From an uncultured Angelakisella sp. (GTDB lineage Bacteria > Bacillota > Clostridia > Oscillospirales > Ruminococcaceae): a stretch of DNA of 6,573 bases. The stretch is taken from positions 1 through 6,573 of the forward strand of contig CANOCD010000065.1 in assembly GCA_947564495.1 (NCBI GenBank), read 5' to 3'. Under the pieces are notes generated by a model. It saw only the letters and a list, made by a program, of their open reading frames with translations, ran no database searches and was not told the origin of the DNA. Positions 1 to 5,776 of the stretch are shown piece after piece (positions within the stretch are counted from its first letter, which is position 1; every line of letters starts with the position of its first letter). Both the position numbers and the translations under genes were made by a program.

Positions 1-16
1 GCTAACTGATTTCGTT

Positions 17-36
17 GTTAGTTTAACATAACTAAC
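17..36. promoter_or_regulatory. Candidate operator over the leftward promoter
   Basis: This is the inverted-repeat copy of the 118-137 palindrome (GTTAGTT-N6-AACTAAC on the top strand) and overlaps the -10 of the leftward promoter. Bases 1-6 (GCTAAC) would be one half of a mirror of the 148-163 site whose other half lies off the left edge. Same regulator as the feo promoter is inferred. Confidence 0.45.
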
Positions 37-48
37 TCAACCTGTCAA
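20..48 (-). promoter_or_regulatory. Predicted mirror-image promoter reading leftward out of the window
   Basis: On the minus strand TTGACA lies at 48-43 and TAAACT at 25-20 with a 17-nt spacer, identical to the feo promoter because it sits in the other arm of the perfect inverted repeat. Transcription would start near base 13 and run off the left edge. The T6 tract at 66-71 reads as A6 upstream of its -35. Its target gene is outside the window; co-regulation with feo is inferred. Confidence 0.65.
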
Positions 49-105
49 GATGACCCCGGGGTTACTTTTTTCCCATCGTGTAAAAATTTTTTCGGCCCGG
101 ACCCC

Positions 106-134
106 TTGACAGGTTGAGTTAGTTATGTTAAACT
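106..134 (+). promoter_or_regulatory. Predicted SigA-type promoter of the feo operon
   Basis: TTGACA at 106-111 is a perfect -35 element. With an optimal 17-nt spacer, TAAACT at 129-134 matches four of six -10 consensus bases, including the key first, second and last positions. The transcript would start near 141, giving a leader of about 45 nt before the first feoA. The A/T tract at 82-92 lies where an UP element would be. The -10 is covered by the operator palindrome at 118-137, which suggests repression by blocking polymerase. The call is from sequence only. Confidence 0.75.
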
Positions 135-137
135 AAC
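118..137. promoter_or_regulatory. Candidate metal-repressor operator over the feo -10
   Basis: The site is an interrupted palindrome, GTTAGTT-N6-AACTAAC, overlapping the spacer and -10 of the feo promoter. GTTAG/CTAAC half-sites recall the DtxR/IdeR/MntR family consensus (TTAGGTTAGCCTAACCTAA), whose members repress iron or manganese uptake genes when metal is plentiful. It does not look like a Fur box (GATAATGATAATCATTATC). The family assignment is inference; spacing between half-sites is wider than in the classical DtxR box. Confidence 0.5.
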
Positions 138-147
138 AACGAAATCA

Positions 148-163
148 GTTAGCGGACGCTAAC
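148..163. promoter_or_regulatory. Second candidate operator in the feo leader
   Basis: The sequence GTTAGCG-GA-CGCTAAC is a near-perfect 16-nt palindrome at about +8 to +23 of the predicted transcript. Its half-sites are the same GTTAG/CTAAC words as at 118-137, and GTTAG/CTAAC words start at 118, 133, 148 and 159. The inner half lies in the inverted-repeat arm (up to 153); the outer half lies beyond it. A repressor of the DtxR/IdeR type is the likely ligand, by inference. Confidence 0.5.
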
Positions 164-185
164 AACAGGAAAGGAGGTCTGCCCT

Positions 186-398
186 ATGATGCCTTTGACC
201 TTGGCACGGCCCGGGGAAACGGTGACCATCCGCAGGGTGTCCGGCAGGGACGAGACCCGGCGGCGGCTGGCGGAGCTGGGCTTTGTGGCGGAAAGCACCG
301 TCACGGTGGTCAGCCGGCTGGCGGGGTCGCTGATCCTGCAAGTAAAGGACAGCCGGGTGGCCCTGGACCGGGACCTGGCGGGACGCATCCTGATCTGA
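186..398 (+). CDS. feoA: FeoA family protein, first copy
   Basis: This 70-aa protein is a small SH3-like-fold FeoA, a cytosolic accessory of the FeoB ferrous iron transporter thought to modulate it through contact with the G domain or membrane part. Family hallmarks seen are the opening L-x-x-x-x-P-G-E-T-V-T-I-R-R (residues 5-18), R-R-R-L-A-E-L-G-F (25-33) and the closing V-A-L-D-R-D-L-A-G-R-I-L-I strand, at a typical FeoA length of about 70-80 aa. The start at 186 is favoured over the adjacent ATG at 189 because a strong AAAGGAGGT at 170-178 ends 7 nt upstream. It is the first gene after the feo promoter; the second feoA follows after 23 nt. It lacks the P-L-G-D-P motif found in the second copy, so the two are diverged paralogues. 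Role in this organism is inferred from the family. Confidence 0.88.
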   Translation: MMPLTLARPGETVTIRRVSGRDETRRRLAELGFVAESTVTVVSRLAGSLILQVKDSRVALDRDLAGRILI

Positions 399-421
399 AA
401 AGGAAAGTGAGGAGATACCGG

Positions 422-652
422 ATGAAAACACTGAAGGACGCAAGGGTTGGCGACACCGTCACGGTGCGGCGGCTCCACGGGGAGGGGCCGGTGAAGCGGC
501 GGATCATGGACATGGGCCTCACCAAGGGGGTGGAGGTCTTTGTCCGCAAGGTGGCCCCCCTGGGGGACCCCATGGAGCTGAACCTCCGGGGGTACGAGCT
601 GACCATCCGCAGGGGCGACGCCGCCATGGTGGAGATCGACGAGGCGGGGTGA
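422..652 (+). CDS. feoA: FeoA family protein, second copy
   Basis: This 76-aa FeoA-type SH3-like protein is predicted to support FeoB-mediated Fe(II) uptake from the cytosolic side. It shows the classical layout: M-K-T-L-K-D-A-R-V-G-D at the start, R-R-I-M-D-M-G-L-T-K-G-V-E-V in the middle, then A-P-L-G-D-P-M-E-L-N-L-R-G-Y-E-L-T-I-R-R and a final A-A-M-V-E-I strand. The ATG at 422 is chosen over an in-frame GTG at 407 because TGAGGAG at 408-414 is a ribosome binding site 7 nt before it, and the residues before Met422 are not family-like. It resembles canonical FeoA more closely than the first copy does. It lies 23 nt after the first feoA and 80 nt before feoB, co-transcribed with both. Confidence 0.9.
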   Translation: MKTLKDARVGDTVTVRRLHGEGPVKRRIMDMGLTKGVEVFVRKVAPLGDPMELNLRGYELTIRRGDAAMVEIDEAG

Positions 653-693
653 GCCCCCCTCCCCTGTCCGCCGGAGGCAAGGCGGCCCCTGTA

Positions 694-709
694 GTTAGTC
701 ATGACAAAC
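694..709. promoter_or_regulatory. Candidate internal operator upstream of feoB
   Basis: Within the 80-nt gap between the second feoA and feoB lies GTTAGTCATGACAAAC, a 16-nt palindrome with one mismatched pair. It has the same GTTAG-N6-C(T/A)AAC architecture as the 148-163 site and ends 7 nt before the feoB AAGGAG (717-722). No convincing -10/-35 pair is visible around it, so it may be a secondary repressor site, a relic, or chance. A weak 5-bp GC hairpin (668-672 with 681-685) precedes it. Confidence 0.35.
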
Positions 710-732
710 ATCTGTGAAGGAGTGACCATCCC

Positions 733-2937
733 ATGAACACGACCATTGCCCTTGCGGGCAACCCCAACTGCGGCAAGACTACTTTGTTCAACGACCTCAC
801 CGGCTCCAGCCAGTACGTGGGCAACTGGCCCGGGGTGACGGTGGAAAAGAAGGAGGGGCGGCTCCGGGGCCGCAAGGACGTGACCATTCAGGATCTCCCC
901 GGCATCTACTCCCTGTCCCCCTACACCCTGGAGGAGGTGGTGGCCCGGGAGTACCTGGTGAAGGAACAGCCCGACGCCATCCTCAACATCGTGGACGGGA
1001 CCAACCTGGAGCGAAACCTCTACCTCACCACCCAGCTTCTGGAGCTGGGCATCCCCGTGGTGGTGGCGGTAAATATGATGGACCTGGTGCGGAAGAACGG
1101 CGACGAGATCGACCTCGCCGGGCTGTCCCGGGAGCTGGGCTGTCCCGTGGTGGAGACCAGCGCCCTGAAGGGCCAGGGGAGCCTTGCGGCGGCGGAAGCG
1201 GCCCTGGAGGCGGCCCGGTCCCCCAGGGGGGAGTCCCCCGGTATCTTTACCGGCGCCGTGGACCGGGCCCTGGGGCAGATCCGGGAGGCCATCGCCCCCC
1301 TGGCGGACCCCCGGCGGCTGGGGTGGTATGCCGTCAAGCTGTTCGAGGGGGACGAGAAGGTCCTGGCCGAGCTGGCCCTCCCCGCCGGCCTCCGGGCCCG
1401 CCTGGAGGCTTATGTCCGGGACTGCGAGGACCAGCTGGAGGACGACGCCGAAAGCATCATCACCGACCAGCGGTACGCCTTTATCACCGGGGCGGCGGCC
1501 CGGACGGTCCGGAAAAAGGCGGCGGCCCACAGCCTTTCCGCCTCGGACAAGATCGACCGGGTGGTGACCCACCGGGTGCTGGCCCTGCCTGTCTTTGCCG
1601 GGGTGATGTTCCTCCTCTACGCCATCGCCATGGGGGGCTGGGGCATCTCCATTGGGACCATGGGCACCGACTGGGCCAACGACGTCCTCTTCGGGGAATG
1701 GGTCCCCGGCTGGGCGGAAGGGGCCCTGGCCGCCCTGGGGGTGGCCGAGGGCGGCTGGCTCCACGGCCTTATCCTGGACGGCATCCTGGCCGGGGTGGGG
1801 GCGGTGCTGGGCTTCGTCCCCCAGCTGCTGGTGCTGTTCCTCCTCCTGGCCATCCTGGAGGACGTGGGCTACATGGCCCGGGTGGCCTTCATCATGGACC
1901 GCATCTTCCGCCGCTTCGGCCTGTCCGGCAAGAGCTTCATCCCCATGCTGGTGGCCACCGGCTGCGGCGTCCCCGGCATCATGGCCTCCCGGACCATCGA
2001 GCAGGACCGGGACCGGAAGATGACCATCATGACCACCGGCTTTATCCCCTGCGGTGCCAAGATGCCCATCATCGGGCTGTTCGCCGGGGCGGTGTTCGGG
2101 GGCTCGGCCTGGGTGGCCGTCTCCGCCTTCTTCATCGGCATCGGGGCGGTGGTGGTCTCCGGCGTCATGCTGAAGAAGTTCCGGGCCTTTGCCGGGGAGC
2201 CCGCCCCCTTCGTCATGGAACTCCCCGCCTACCACCTGCCCTCGGCGGGGAACGTCCTCCGGGCCACCTGGGAGCGGGGTTGGTCCTTCATCAAGCGGGC
2301 GGGGACGGTGATCCTCCTTAGCTCCATCGTCCTCTGGTTCCTCCAGGGCTACGGCTTTGACGGCGGCGTCTTCGGCGCCGTGGAGGACAACAACGCCTCC
2401 CTTCTGGCTGCCCTGGGCAACGCCGCCGCCTGGATCTTCGCCCCCATCGGCTGGGTCGGGGATATGGCCTGGAAGGCCACCGTTGCCACCGTCACCGGCC
2501 TTATCGCCAAGGAGGAGGTGGTCAACACCTTCGGGGTGCTCTACCGCTACGCCGGGGAGGCGGACCTCATGGAGGACGCCAGCGGCATCTACGCCGCCAT
2601 CGGGGCGGACTTCGGGGCCATGGCCGCCTACAGCTTTATGATCTTCAACCTCCTCTGCGCCCCCTGCTTCGCCGCCATGGGGGCCATCAAGCGGGAGATG
2701 AACAGCGCCAGGTGGACGGCGGCGGCCATCGGGTATATGTGCGGCTTCGCCTATGTTGTCTCCCTCATCGTGTTCCAGCTGGGCGGGCTGTTCACCGGGG
2801 AGGCCAGCTTCGGCCCGGGGACCATCGTGGCTCTGGCCCTGCTGGGGGGCATCCTCTGGCTGCTGTTCCGCAGGGGCTATCAGGGGGCGGAGCATCCCCG
2901 GCGGCTGTCCACGGCTGTCCCTGCCGCCGCCAAGTGA
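733..2937 (+). CDS. feoB: Ferrous iron transport protein B
   Basis: FeoB is the inner-membrane Fe(II) permease with a fused cytosolic G protein, driving or gating ferrous iron uptake under anaerobic conditions. At 734 aa it is normal length. The N-terminal G domain has G1 GNPNCGKT (residues 9-16), switch I around T36, G3 DLPG (54-57), G4 NMMD (114-117) and G5 SALKG (143-147), followed by a helical GDI-like region to about 270. The membrane part starts near 283; conserved core motifs are L-E-D-x-G-Y-M-A-R (375-383), G-C-G-V-P-G (410-415), I-P-C-G-A-K-M-P (438-445) and L-C-A-P-C-F (641-646), the Cys residues being those linked to the iron path. Hydrophobic spans and paired Gate regions follow the family layout. 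AAGGAG at 717-722 lies 10 nt before the ATG. It follows two feoA genes and precedes a FeoB-associated small protein, confirming the Feo system. No defect is seen. Confidence 0.98.
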   Translation: MNTTIALAGNPNCGKTTLFNDLTGSSQYVGNWPGVTVEKKEGRLRGRKDVTIQDLPGIYSLSPYTLEEVVAREYLVKEQPDAILNIVDGTNLERNLYLTTQLLELGIPVVVAVNMMDLVRKNGDEIDLAGLSRELGCPVVETSALKGQGSLAAAEAALEAARSPRGESPGIFTGAVDRALGQIREAIAPLADPRRLGWYAVKLFEGDEKVLAELALPAGLRARLEAYVRDCEDQLEDDAESIITDQRYAFITGAAARTVRKKAAAHSLSASDKIDRVVTHRVLALPVFAGVMFLLYAIAMGGWGISIGTMGTDWANDVLFGEWVPGWAEGALAALGVAEGGWLHGLILDGILAGVGAVLGFVPQLLVLFLLLAILEDVGYMARVAFIMDRIFRRFGLSGKSFIPMLVATGCGVPGIMASRTIEQDRDRKMTIMTTGFIPCGAKMPIIGLFAGAVFGGSAWVAVSAFFIGIGAVVVSGVMLKKFRAFAGEPAPFVMELPAYHLPSAGNVLRATWERGWSFIKRAGTVILLSSIVLWFLQGYGFDGGVFGAVEDNNASLLAALGNAAAWIFAPIGWVGDMAWKATVATVTGLIAKEEVVNTFGVLYRYAGEADLMEDASGIYAAIGADFGAMAAYSFMIFNLLCAPCFAAMGAIKREMNSARWTAAAIGYMCGFAYVVSLIVFQLGGLFTGEASFGPGTIVALALLGGILWLLFRRGYQGAEHPRRLSTAVPAAAK

Positions 2938-2962
2938 CCGCTATAGAAAGGAGTGTCTGACT

Positions 2963-3088
2963 ATGGGAGACTTTATCGTCATCGCTGTCCTGGCCCTTGC
3001 GGTGGCCCTGGCTGTCCGGTCCCTGTGGCGGTCCCGCAGGACCGGGGGCTGCAACGGCGACTGCGGGAACTGCCGGGGCTGTCACTGA
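2963..3088 (+). CDS. FeoB-associated Cys-rich membrane protein
   Basis: This 41-aa protein consists of one N-terminal transmembrane helix (about residues 4-18, F-I-V-I-A-V-L-A-L-A-V-A-L-A-V), a basic stretch (R19 to R26) that should stay in the cytosol, and a Gly/Cys tail with Cys at 30, 34, 37 and 40 (C-x3-C-x2-C-x2-C). This matches the small FeoB-associated Cys-rich membrane proteins found after feoB in Firmicutes (Pfam FeoB_associated type, from memory). The cluster of four Cys suggests metal or Fe-S binding, perhaps receiving or sensing iron delivered by FeoB, but its role is not established; it is sometimes compared with FeoC. AAAGGAG at 2947-2953 sits 9 nt before the ATG, which fixes the start inside a longer open frame. 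The gap from feoB is 25 nt, so it is the last gene of the operon. Confidence 0.88.
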   Translation: MGDFIVIAVLALAVALAVRSLWRSRRTGGCNGDCGNCRGCH

Positions 3089-3100
3089 CAGCCGATCCCG

Positions 3101-3151
3101 CAGAACATAGCAAAAGGCCCGGACGGATGTACCGTCCGGGCCTTTGTTCTG
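3101..3151. terminator. Bidirectional intrinsic terminator between convergent feo and liv operons
   Basis: A 14-bp perfect stem (3113-3126 with 3132-3145) closes a 5-nt ATGTA loop. The stem starts AAAGGCCCGG and ends CCGGGCCTTT, so a T-rich end follows the GC core on both strands. An outer 7-bp arm (CAGAACA 3101-3107 with TGTTCTG 3145-3151) can extend or compete with the base of the stem, and TTTTT at 3155-3159 follows on the plus strand. It lies 12 nt after the last feo gene and 13 nt before the livF stop, so it should end both transcripts. Confidence 0.9.
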
Positions 3152-3164
3152 CTGTTTTTGGCGG

Positions 3165-3878
3165 TCAGGCCCCCAGATAGGCTTTCCGCACGTTGTCGTC
3201 TTTGAGCATGGCGGCCCCTTCGCCCTCCATGACCACGTCCCCTGTTTCCAGGACGTAGGCCCGGTCGGCGATGGAAAGGGCCATCTTGGCGTTCTGCTCC
3301 ACCAGCAGGATGGTGACCCCCTCCCGGCTGACTTCCTCGATGGTGGTGAAGATCTCCTTCACCAGCAGGGGGGAAAGTCCCATGGAGGGTTCGTCCAGGA
3401 GGAGGATACGGGGGCGGCTCATCAGGGCCCGGCCCACCGCCAGCATCTGCTGCTCGCCGCCGGAGAGGGTCCCCGCCAGCTGGCGGCTCCGCTCCTTGAG
3501 GCGGGGGAAGCGGCGCATGACGTCGGCCATGTCCTTTTCCACCTGGTCCTTGTCCTTGCGGAAGAAGGCCCCCATCTCCAGGTTCTCGGTGACGGTCATC
3601 TGGGCAAAGACGTGGCGGCCCTCGGGGACGTGGGCCATCCCCATGGCCACGATCTTGTGGGGCTCGGTGGCCAGCAGCTCTTTACCGTTAAACAGGACGC
3701 TGCCGCTGGCGGCCTTGGTGAGGCCGGTGATGGTGTGCAGGATGGTGGTCTTGCCCGCCCCGTTGGCCCCGATGAGGGAGACGATCTCCCCCTCGTTGAC
3801 CGTGAGGCTGACGTTGTGGATGGCGTGGATGGCGCCGTAGTTGACATTCAGGCCGGTGACCTTCAGGATCTCTTTCAT
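3165..3878 (-). CDS. livF: Branched-chain amino acid ABC transporter ATP-binding protein LivF
   Basis: This 237-aa ATPase is the LivF subunit of a HAAT-family importer for leucine, isoleucine and valine (or related amino acids); it pairs with LivG on the cytosolic face of LivHM. Seen motifs are Walker A G-A-N-G-A-G-K-T-T (37-45), Q-loop Q93, the LivF-typical H-V-P-E-G-R-H-V-F (83-91), signature L-S-G-G-E-Q-Q (138-144), Walker B I-L-L-L-D-E-P (158-164), S-M-G-L-S-P D-loop region, and V-E-Q-N (193-196) where most ABC ATPases have a switch His; Gln there is usual for LivF. Length is standard. A GGGAGGGG ribosome binding site lies just before the ATG in the 12-nt gap after livG. It is the last gene of the operon, ending next to the shared terminator. 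Exact substrate cannot be read from the ATPase. Confidence 0.95.
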   Translation of the reverse strand: MKEILKVTGLNVNYGAIHAIHNVSLTVNEGEIVSLIGANGAGKTTILHTITGLTKAASGSVLFNGKELLATEPHKIVAMGMAHVPEGRHVFAQMTVTENLEMGAFFRKDKDQVEKDMADVMRRFPRLKERSRQLAGTLSGGEQQMLAVGRALMSRPRILLLDEPSMGLSPLLVKEIFTTIEEVSREGVTILLVEQNAKMALSIADRAYVLETGDVVMEGEGAAMLKDDNVRKAYLGA

Positions 3879-3890
3879 CGTTTCCCCTCC

Positions 3891-4685
3891 CTATTCGCTG
3901 TCCTGGCCCAGATAGGCCCCGATGACCCTGGGGTCGTTGGCGATCTCGTAGGGGGTGCCGGCGGCGATGATCTGGCCGTAGTCGATGACCACGATCCGCT
4001 CGCAGATGCTCATCACCAGGCTCATGTCGTGCTCGATGAGGAGGATGGACATCCCGAACCGGGTGCGGATGAGGGTGATGGTCTCCATGAGCTCGGCGGT
4101 CTCGGTGGGGTTCATCCCGGCGGCGGGCTCGTCCAGCAGGAGGATCTTGGCCCCTGTGGCGATGGCCCGGGCGATCTCCAGCTTGCGTTGGCGGCCGTAG
4201 GGGAGGTTCTTGGCCTTCTGGGCCACCTCGTTCTCCATATGGAACACCGAGAGGATGTCCCGGGCCTTGCGGTCGATCTCCTCCTCCTCCTTCCAGTATC
4301 TGGGCAGGCGGAGGATGCCCTCCAGGGCGGAGTAGGTCATGCTCTGGTTAAAGGCCACCTTGACGTTGTCCAGGACGGTGAGGTCCTGGAAGAGGCGGAT
4401 GTTCTGGAAGGTCCGGGCGATGCCGGCCTCCACCATCTGGTGGGGGCGCTTGCCCAACATCGACTTGCCGTTGAGGTAGAAGTTGCCCTCGGTGGGCTGG
4501 TACACCCCGGTGAGGAGGTTAAAGACGGTGGTCTTCCCCGCCCCGTTGGGGCCGATGAGGCCCACCAGGTCCCCCTCGTAGAGCTCCATATCAAAGCCGC
4601 TGACGGCGTGGAGGCCGCCGAAGGTGATGCCCAGGTTTTCCGCCTTCATCACCGGGGCGGCGTTTTTCCCGTTGGCTGTGGTCAT
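3891..4685 (-). CDS. livG: Branched-chain amino acid ABC transporter ATP-binding protein LivG
   Basis: This 264-aa ATPase is the LivG subunit that forms the nucleotide-binding pair with LivF. It has Walker A G-P-N-G-A-G-K-T-T (45-53), Q-loop within A-R-T-F-Q-N-I-R-L-F (90-99, Q94), the degenerate LivG signature L-P-Y-G-R-Q-R-K-L-E-I-A-R-A (161-174), Walker B I-L-L-L-D-E-P (181-187), A-A-G-M-N-P, and the switch H219 in I-E-H-D. The LivG-type insert rich in charged residues (about 128-142) and the C-terminal A-x-G-T-P-x-E-I segment fit the family. A 12-residue polar N-terminal extension precedes the core; an internal Met13 is an alternative start. The ATG at 4685 overlaps the livM stop by 4 nt (ATGA), with GGAGG within the end of livM, supporting translational coupling. 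Confidence 0.95.
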   Translation of the reverse strand: MTTANGKNAAPVMKAENLGITFGGLHAVSGFDMELYEGDLVGLIGPNGAGKTTVFNLLTGVYQPTEGNFYLNGKSMLGKRPHQMVEAGIARTFQNIRLFQDLTVLDNVKVAFNQSMTYSALEGILRLPRYWKEEEEIDRKARDILSVFHMENEVAQKAKNLPYGRQRKLEIARAIATGAKILLLDEPAAGMNPTETAELMETITLIRTRFGMSILLIEHDMSLVMSICERIVVIDYGQIIAAGTPYEIANDPRVIGAYLGQDSE

Positions 4686-5767
4686 CGCCCGGCGCCTCCT
4701 TTCTCCTTGGTCTTGCCTTTCAGCCTGCCCAGCAGTCCCGCCGGGGAGAGGTCCCGCTCCTCCAGCAGGGTCTTGAGGGCGGGGTTGTTGATGGTGAGCA
4801 TCACAGCGATGAGAATGATGGCGTAGATAAGCATCCGGGCCTTGGTGATGAACTCAAAGCCCCGGAGCATCTCGGGGAGGATGTAGAGCAGGGCGGCGGA
4901 GAGGATAGAGCCTCGGATGCTCCCCAATCCCCCCAGCACCACGAACACCAGGATGAGGATGGAGGTGTTGAAGCCGAACTTGCTGGAGACGGTGGAGGAG
5001 TAGTTGAGGCCGAACAGCGCCCCGGCCGCCCCCGCCAGTGCGGCGGAGATGACAAAGGCCATGAGCTTGTACTTGGTGACGTGGATGCCCACGCTCTCGG
5101 CGGCGATGCGGTTGTCCCGCAGGGCCATGATGGCCCGTCCCGCCCGGCTGGCCACCAGGTTCTGCACCACAAAGAGGGTGACCAGGACCAGGAGGAACCC
5201 GGCGGTGAAGCTGGCAAGTTTCGGCACCCCCACCGCCCCCATGGGCCCTTTGATGACCATGACGCCGCCCTCCCCCAGGGTCGGGCCGGCGGAGTTGGTG
5301 GTGACGTGGAGGCCCTTTTCATCCAGGCCGATGTAGAGGACCACGATGATGTTGCGGATGATCTCCCCGAAGGCCAGGGTGACGATGGCCAGGTAGTCCC
5401 CCTGGAGGCGGAGCACCGGCACGCCTACCAGCACCCCGCCCAGGGCCCCGGCGACGCTCCCCACCAGGATGGCGGCGACTAAGCGCAGGCCGGGGGCGGC
5501 GTCGGGCAGGGCCATAGCGGTGACGATGCCGGAGAAGGCCCCCAGGCTCATAAAGCCGGCGTGGCCCAGGCTGAGCTCCCCCAGGATGCCCACGGTGAGG
5601 TTCAGGGAGATGGCCATGACGATGTAGCAGCAGACCGGCACCAACAGGCTTTTGAGGGTGTTGGAGATCATGCCCCGGGCGATCATCAGCTGGAGGACGA
5701 GAAAGGCGGCGATGACGATGCCGTAGTTGATAAAGCCGTTCACGGAGGCTTTGCTTAACTTTTTCAT
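4682..5767 (-). CDS. livM: Branched-chain amino acid ABC transporter permease LivM
   Basis: This 361-aa polytopic membrane protein is the LivM permease, forming the translocation pore with LivH. Hydrophobic spans begin at about residues 14-30, 41-58, 70-88, 95-117, 128-147, 186-204, 235-254, 268-296 and 310-326, with a charged C-terminal tail. Family motifs are G-E-L-S-L-G-H-A-G-F (63-72), L-R-L-Q-G-D-Y-L-A-I-V-T-L-A-F-G-E-I (119-136), the cytosolic coupling loop M-A-L-R-D-N-R-I-A-A-E-S-V-G-I (214-228) and V-L-G-G-L-G-S-I-R-G-S (277-287). The ATG is 9 nt after the livH stop, and a GAGGTG ribosome binding site overlaps that stop. Length is within the family range. It is in a tight operon with livH and livG, so it belongs to the same importer. 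Confidence 0.95.
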   Translation of the reverse strand: MKKLSKASVNGFINYGIVIAAFLVLQLMIARGMISNTLKSLLVPVCCYIVMAISLNLTVGILGELSLGHAGFMSLGAFSGIVTAMALPDAAPGLRLVAAILVGSVAGALGGVLVGVPVLRLQGDYLAIVTLAFGEIIRNIIVVLYIGLDEKGLHVTTNSAGPTLGEGGVMVIKGPMGAVGVPKLASFTAGFLLVLVTLFVVQNLVASRAGRAIMALRDNRIAAESVGIHVTKYKLMAFVISAALAGAAGALFGLNYSSTVSSKFGFNTSILILVFVVLGGLGSIRGSILSAALLYILPEMLRGFEFITKARMLIYAIILIAVMLTINNPALKTLLEERDLSPAGLLGRLKGKTKEKGGAGR

Positions 5768-5776
5768 TCTGTCACC

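Larger units (their letters stand above)
1..153. repeat. Perfect 49-nt inverted repeat with 55-nt spacer, holding mirrored promoters
   Basis: Bases 1-49 are the exact reverse complement of 105-153 (position p pairs with 154-p); pairing breaks at 50/104. The arms are AT-rich in contrast to the very GC-rich genes. Each arm contains a full promoter and a palindromic GTTAG/CTAAC operator, so the repeat is a duplicated promoter/operator module in divergent orientation rather than a simple terminator. The spacer (50-104) is not a repeat copy but has A/T tracts at near-mirror positions (T6 at 66-71, A5T6 at 82-92) and a CCCCGGGG at 54-61. The left arm reaches base 1, so its true outer limit is unknown. 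No transposase or terminal-repeat signature is visible. Confidence 0.95.

Noticed and set aside
54..61. CCCCGGGG and the A5T5 run at 82-91 in the spacer as operators
   Set aside because: Both are simple self-complementary runs with no match to a known site; the A/T tract is better explained as an UP-like element.
1..153. A MITE, IS end or phase-variable invertible promoter
   Set aside because: There is no transposase, target duplication or recombinase in view. The promoters lie in the arms, so inverting the spacer would not switch their direction.
407..421. An upstream GTG start for the second feoA
   Set aside because: The GTG overlaps the TGAGGAG ribosome binding site that serves the ATG at 422, and the five extra residues are not family-like.
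646..690. GC-rich hairpins after the second feoA as a terminator or attenuator
   Set aside because: Stems are only 4-5 bp, no T-tract follows, and feoB clearly belongs to the same operon.
310..2895. An 861-codon open frame on the minus strand across feoA and feoB
   Set aside because: It lies opposite feoB, which has every family motif. The translation is a Gly/Pro/His/Asp-rich composition typical of antisense frames in GC-rich DNA, with no domain or ribosome binding site.
3144..4826. A 560-codon open frame on the plus strand opposite livF and livG
   Set aside because: It is an antisense shadow with low-complexity His/Asp/Gly/Val composition. It begins inside the terminator and overlaps two clear ABC ATPases.
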